A DNA stretch of 32,523 nt from Algoriphagus faecimaris (GTDB lineage Bacteria > Bacteroidota > Bacteroidia > Cytophagales > Cyclobacteriaceae): NCBI RefSeq assembly GCF_900101705.1, contig NZ_FNAC01000044.1, positions 1 through 32,523 on the forward strand, written 5' to 3'. Position numbers and translations under genes: made by a program. Positions 32,319 through 32,523 of the stretch are shown here, one piece after another (the first letter of the stretch is position 1; every line of letters starts with the position of its first letter). The notes beneath the pieces are model-generated. The model worked only from the letters and a program-made list of their open reading frames with translations. It was not told the origin of the DNA and ran no database searches.

Positions 32319-32523
32319 AGCAAGAGTAATTATGATGAAGGGAAAAGGTACTAAGAATTTTAGAATTCAGATTACCACTAATCCATTTTGAATAAGATTT
32401 CTGAAATCAGATTTTACACAATTGAATCCCAAAAAGACACTATCTGTCTGTCTAAGTGGTTCACCCTTTTTTTTAAAACCACATAGACACATAGTTTTTA
32501 TTGCTTGAAAAGCTATTCTTTCC
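32319..32523. other. Upstream region of the DUF885 gene
   Basis: 205 bases to the window edge. AT-rich, with a run of Ts near 32468. I see no gene, no clear hairpin and no confident promoter box. Confidence 0.4.

Noticed and set aside
1..32523. CRISPR array, rRNA genes or riboswitches
   Set aside because: No regularly spaced identical repeats, no rRNA-like stretches and no recognisable riboswitch consensus were seen on reading.

Overview
The window looks like a Bacteroidota genome of the Cytophagales type (Algoriphagus-like relatives are plausible, but the species cannot be fixed from the sequence). Signs of this are the TAnnTTTG promoter boxes ahead of rpsP and gltX, TonB-plug and carboxypeptidase-regulatory-domain proteins, a PorT-like outer-membrane barrel, and an ECF sigma gene followed by a small membrane protein. 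A core chromosomal part on the right (about 20.4-32.5 kb) borders an accessory island on the left (1 to about 20.3 kb) that reads visibly more AT-rich. A tRNA-Arg(CCU) gene lies at the junction with its 3' end facing the island.

Island, left part (1-8.8 kb, + strand except the IS). The end of an IS3-family element has cut into a serine recombinase gene, which also carries a frameshift. Next come a small hypothetical gene, a winged-helix replication-initiator-like gene and a hypothetical gene with paired cysteines. A compact module follows: a ParB-like domain fused to a DNA methyltransferase, an AAA+ ATPase, a small HTH protein, a small hypothetical protein and a tyrosine recombinase. This has the look of an integrated mobile element. 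Two imperfect direct repeats 100 bp apart lie just behind the integrase.

Island, right part (8.8-20.2 kb, - strand). Eight genes are packed end to end with gaps of 0-18 bases. In order of transcription they encode: a lipoprotein with a vWA-like fold; a 3-TM protein; a tubulin/FtsZ-like GTPase; a 1110-residue protein with an actin/Hsp70-type ATPase domain; a protein with a signal peptide, one TM segment and a coiled coil; a MotA/ZorA-like motor subunit with a long coiled-coil tail; a MotB/ZorB-like subunit with an OmpA-like domain; and a lipoprotein fusing a trypsin-like protease to a DNA/RNA non-specific (EndoG/NUC-type) nuclease. I read this as one envelope-spanning machine: a predicted ion-driven stator pair, two cytoskeletal-fold NTPases in the cytoplasm, and a protease-nuclease outside the inner membrane. 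It resembles Zorya anti-phage systems only in the motor pair; no ZorC, ZorD or ZorE equivalent is present. It is the best candidate in the window for an undescribed system, probably in defence or envelope surveillance. That function is inferred.

Core part. rpsP-rimM-trmD-rplS form the usual ribosome/tRNA modification cluster and end in a strong terminator. Then come a small membrane protein, gltX, a small conserved charged protein, a large secreted protein with CarboxypepD_reg, MG2 and TonB-plug domains, a beta-barrel protein, an ECF sigma factor with a short membrane partner and a Spy-like/plug protein, and a convergent DUF885 metallopeptidase-like gene. Several palindromic intergenic repeats lie in this part.
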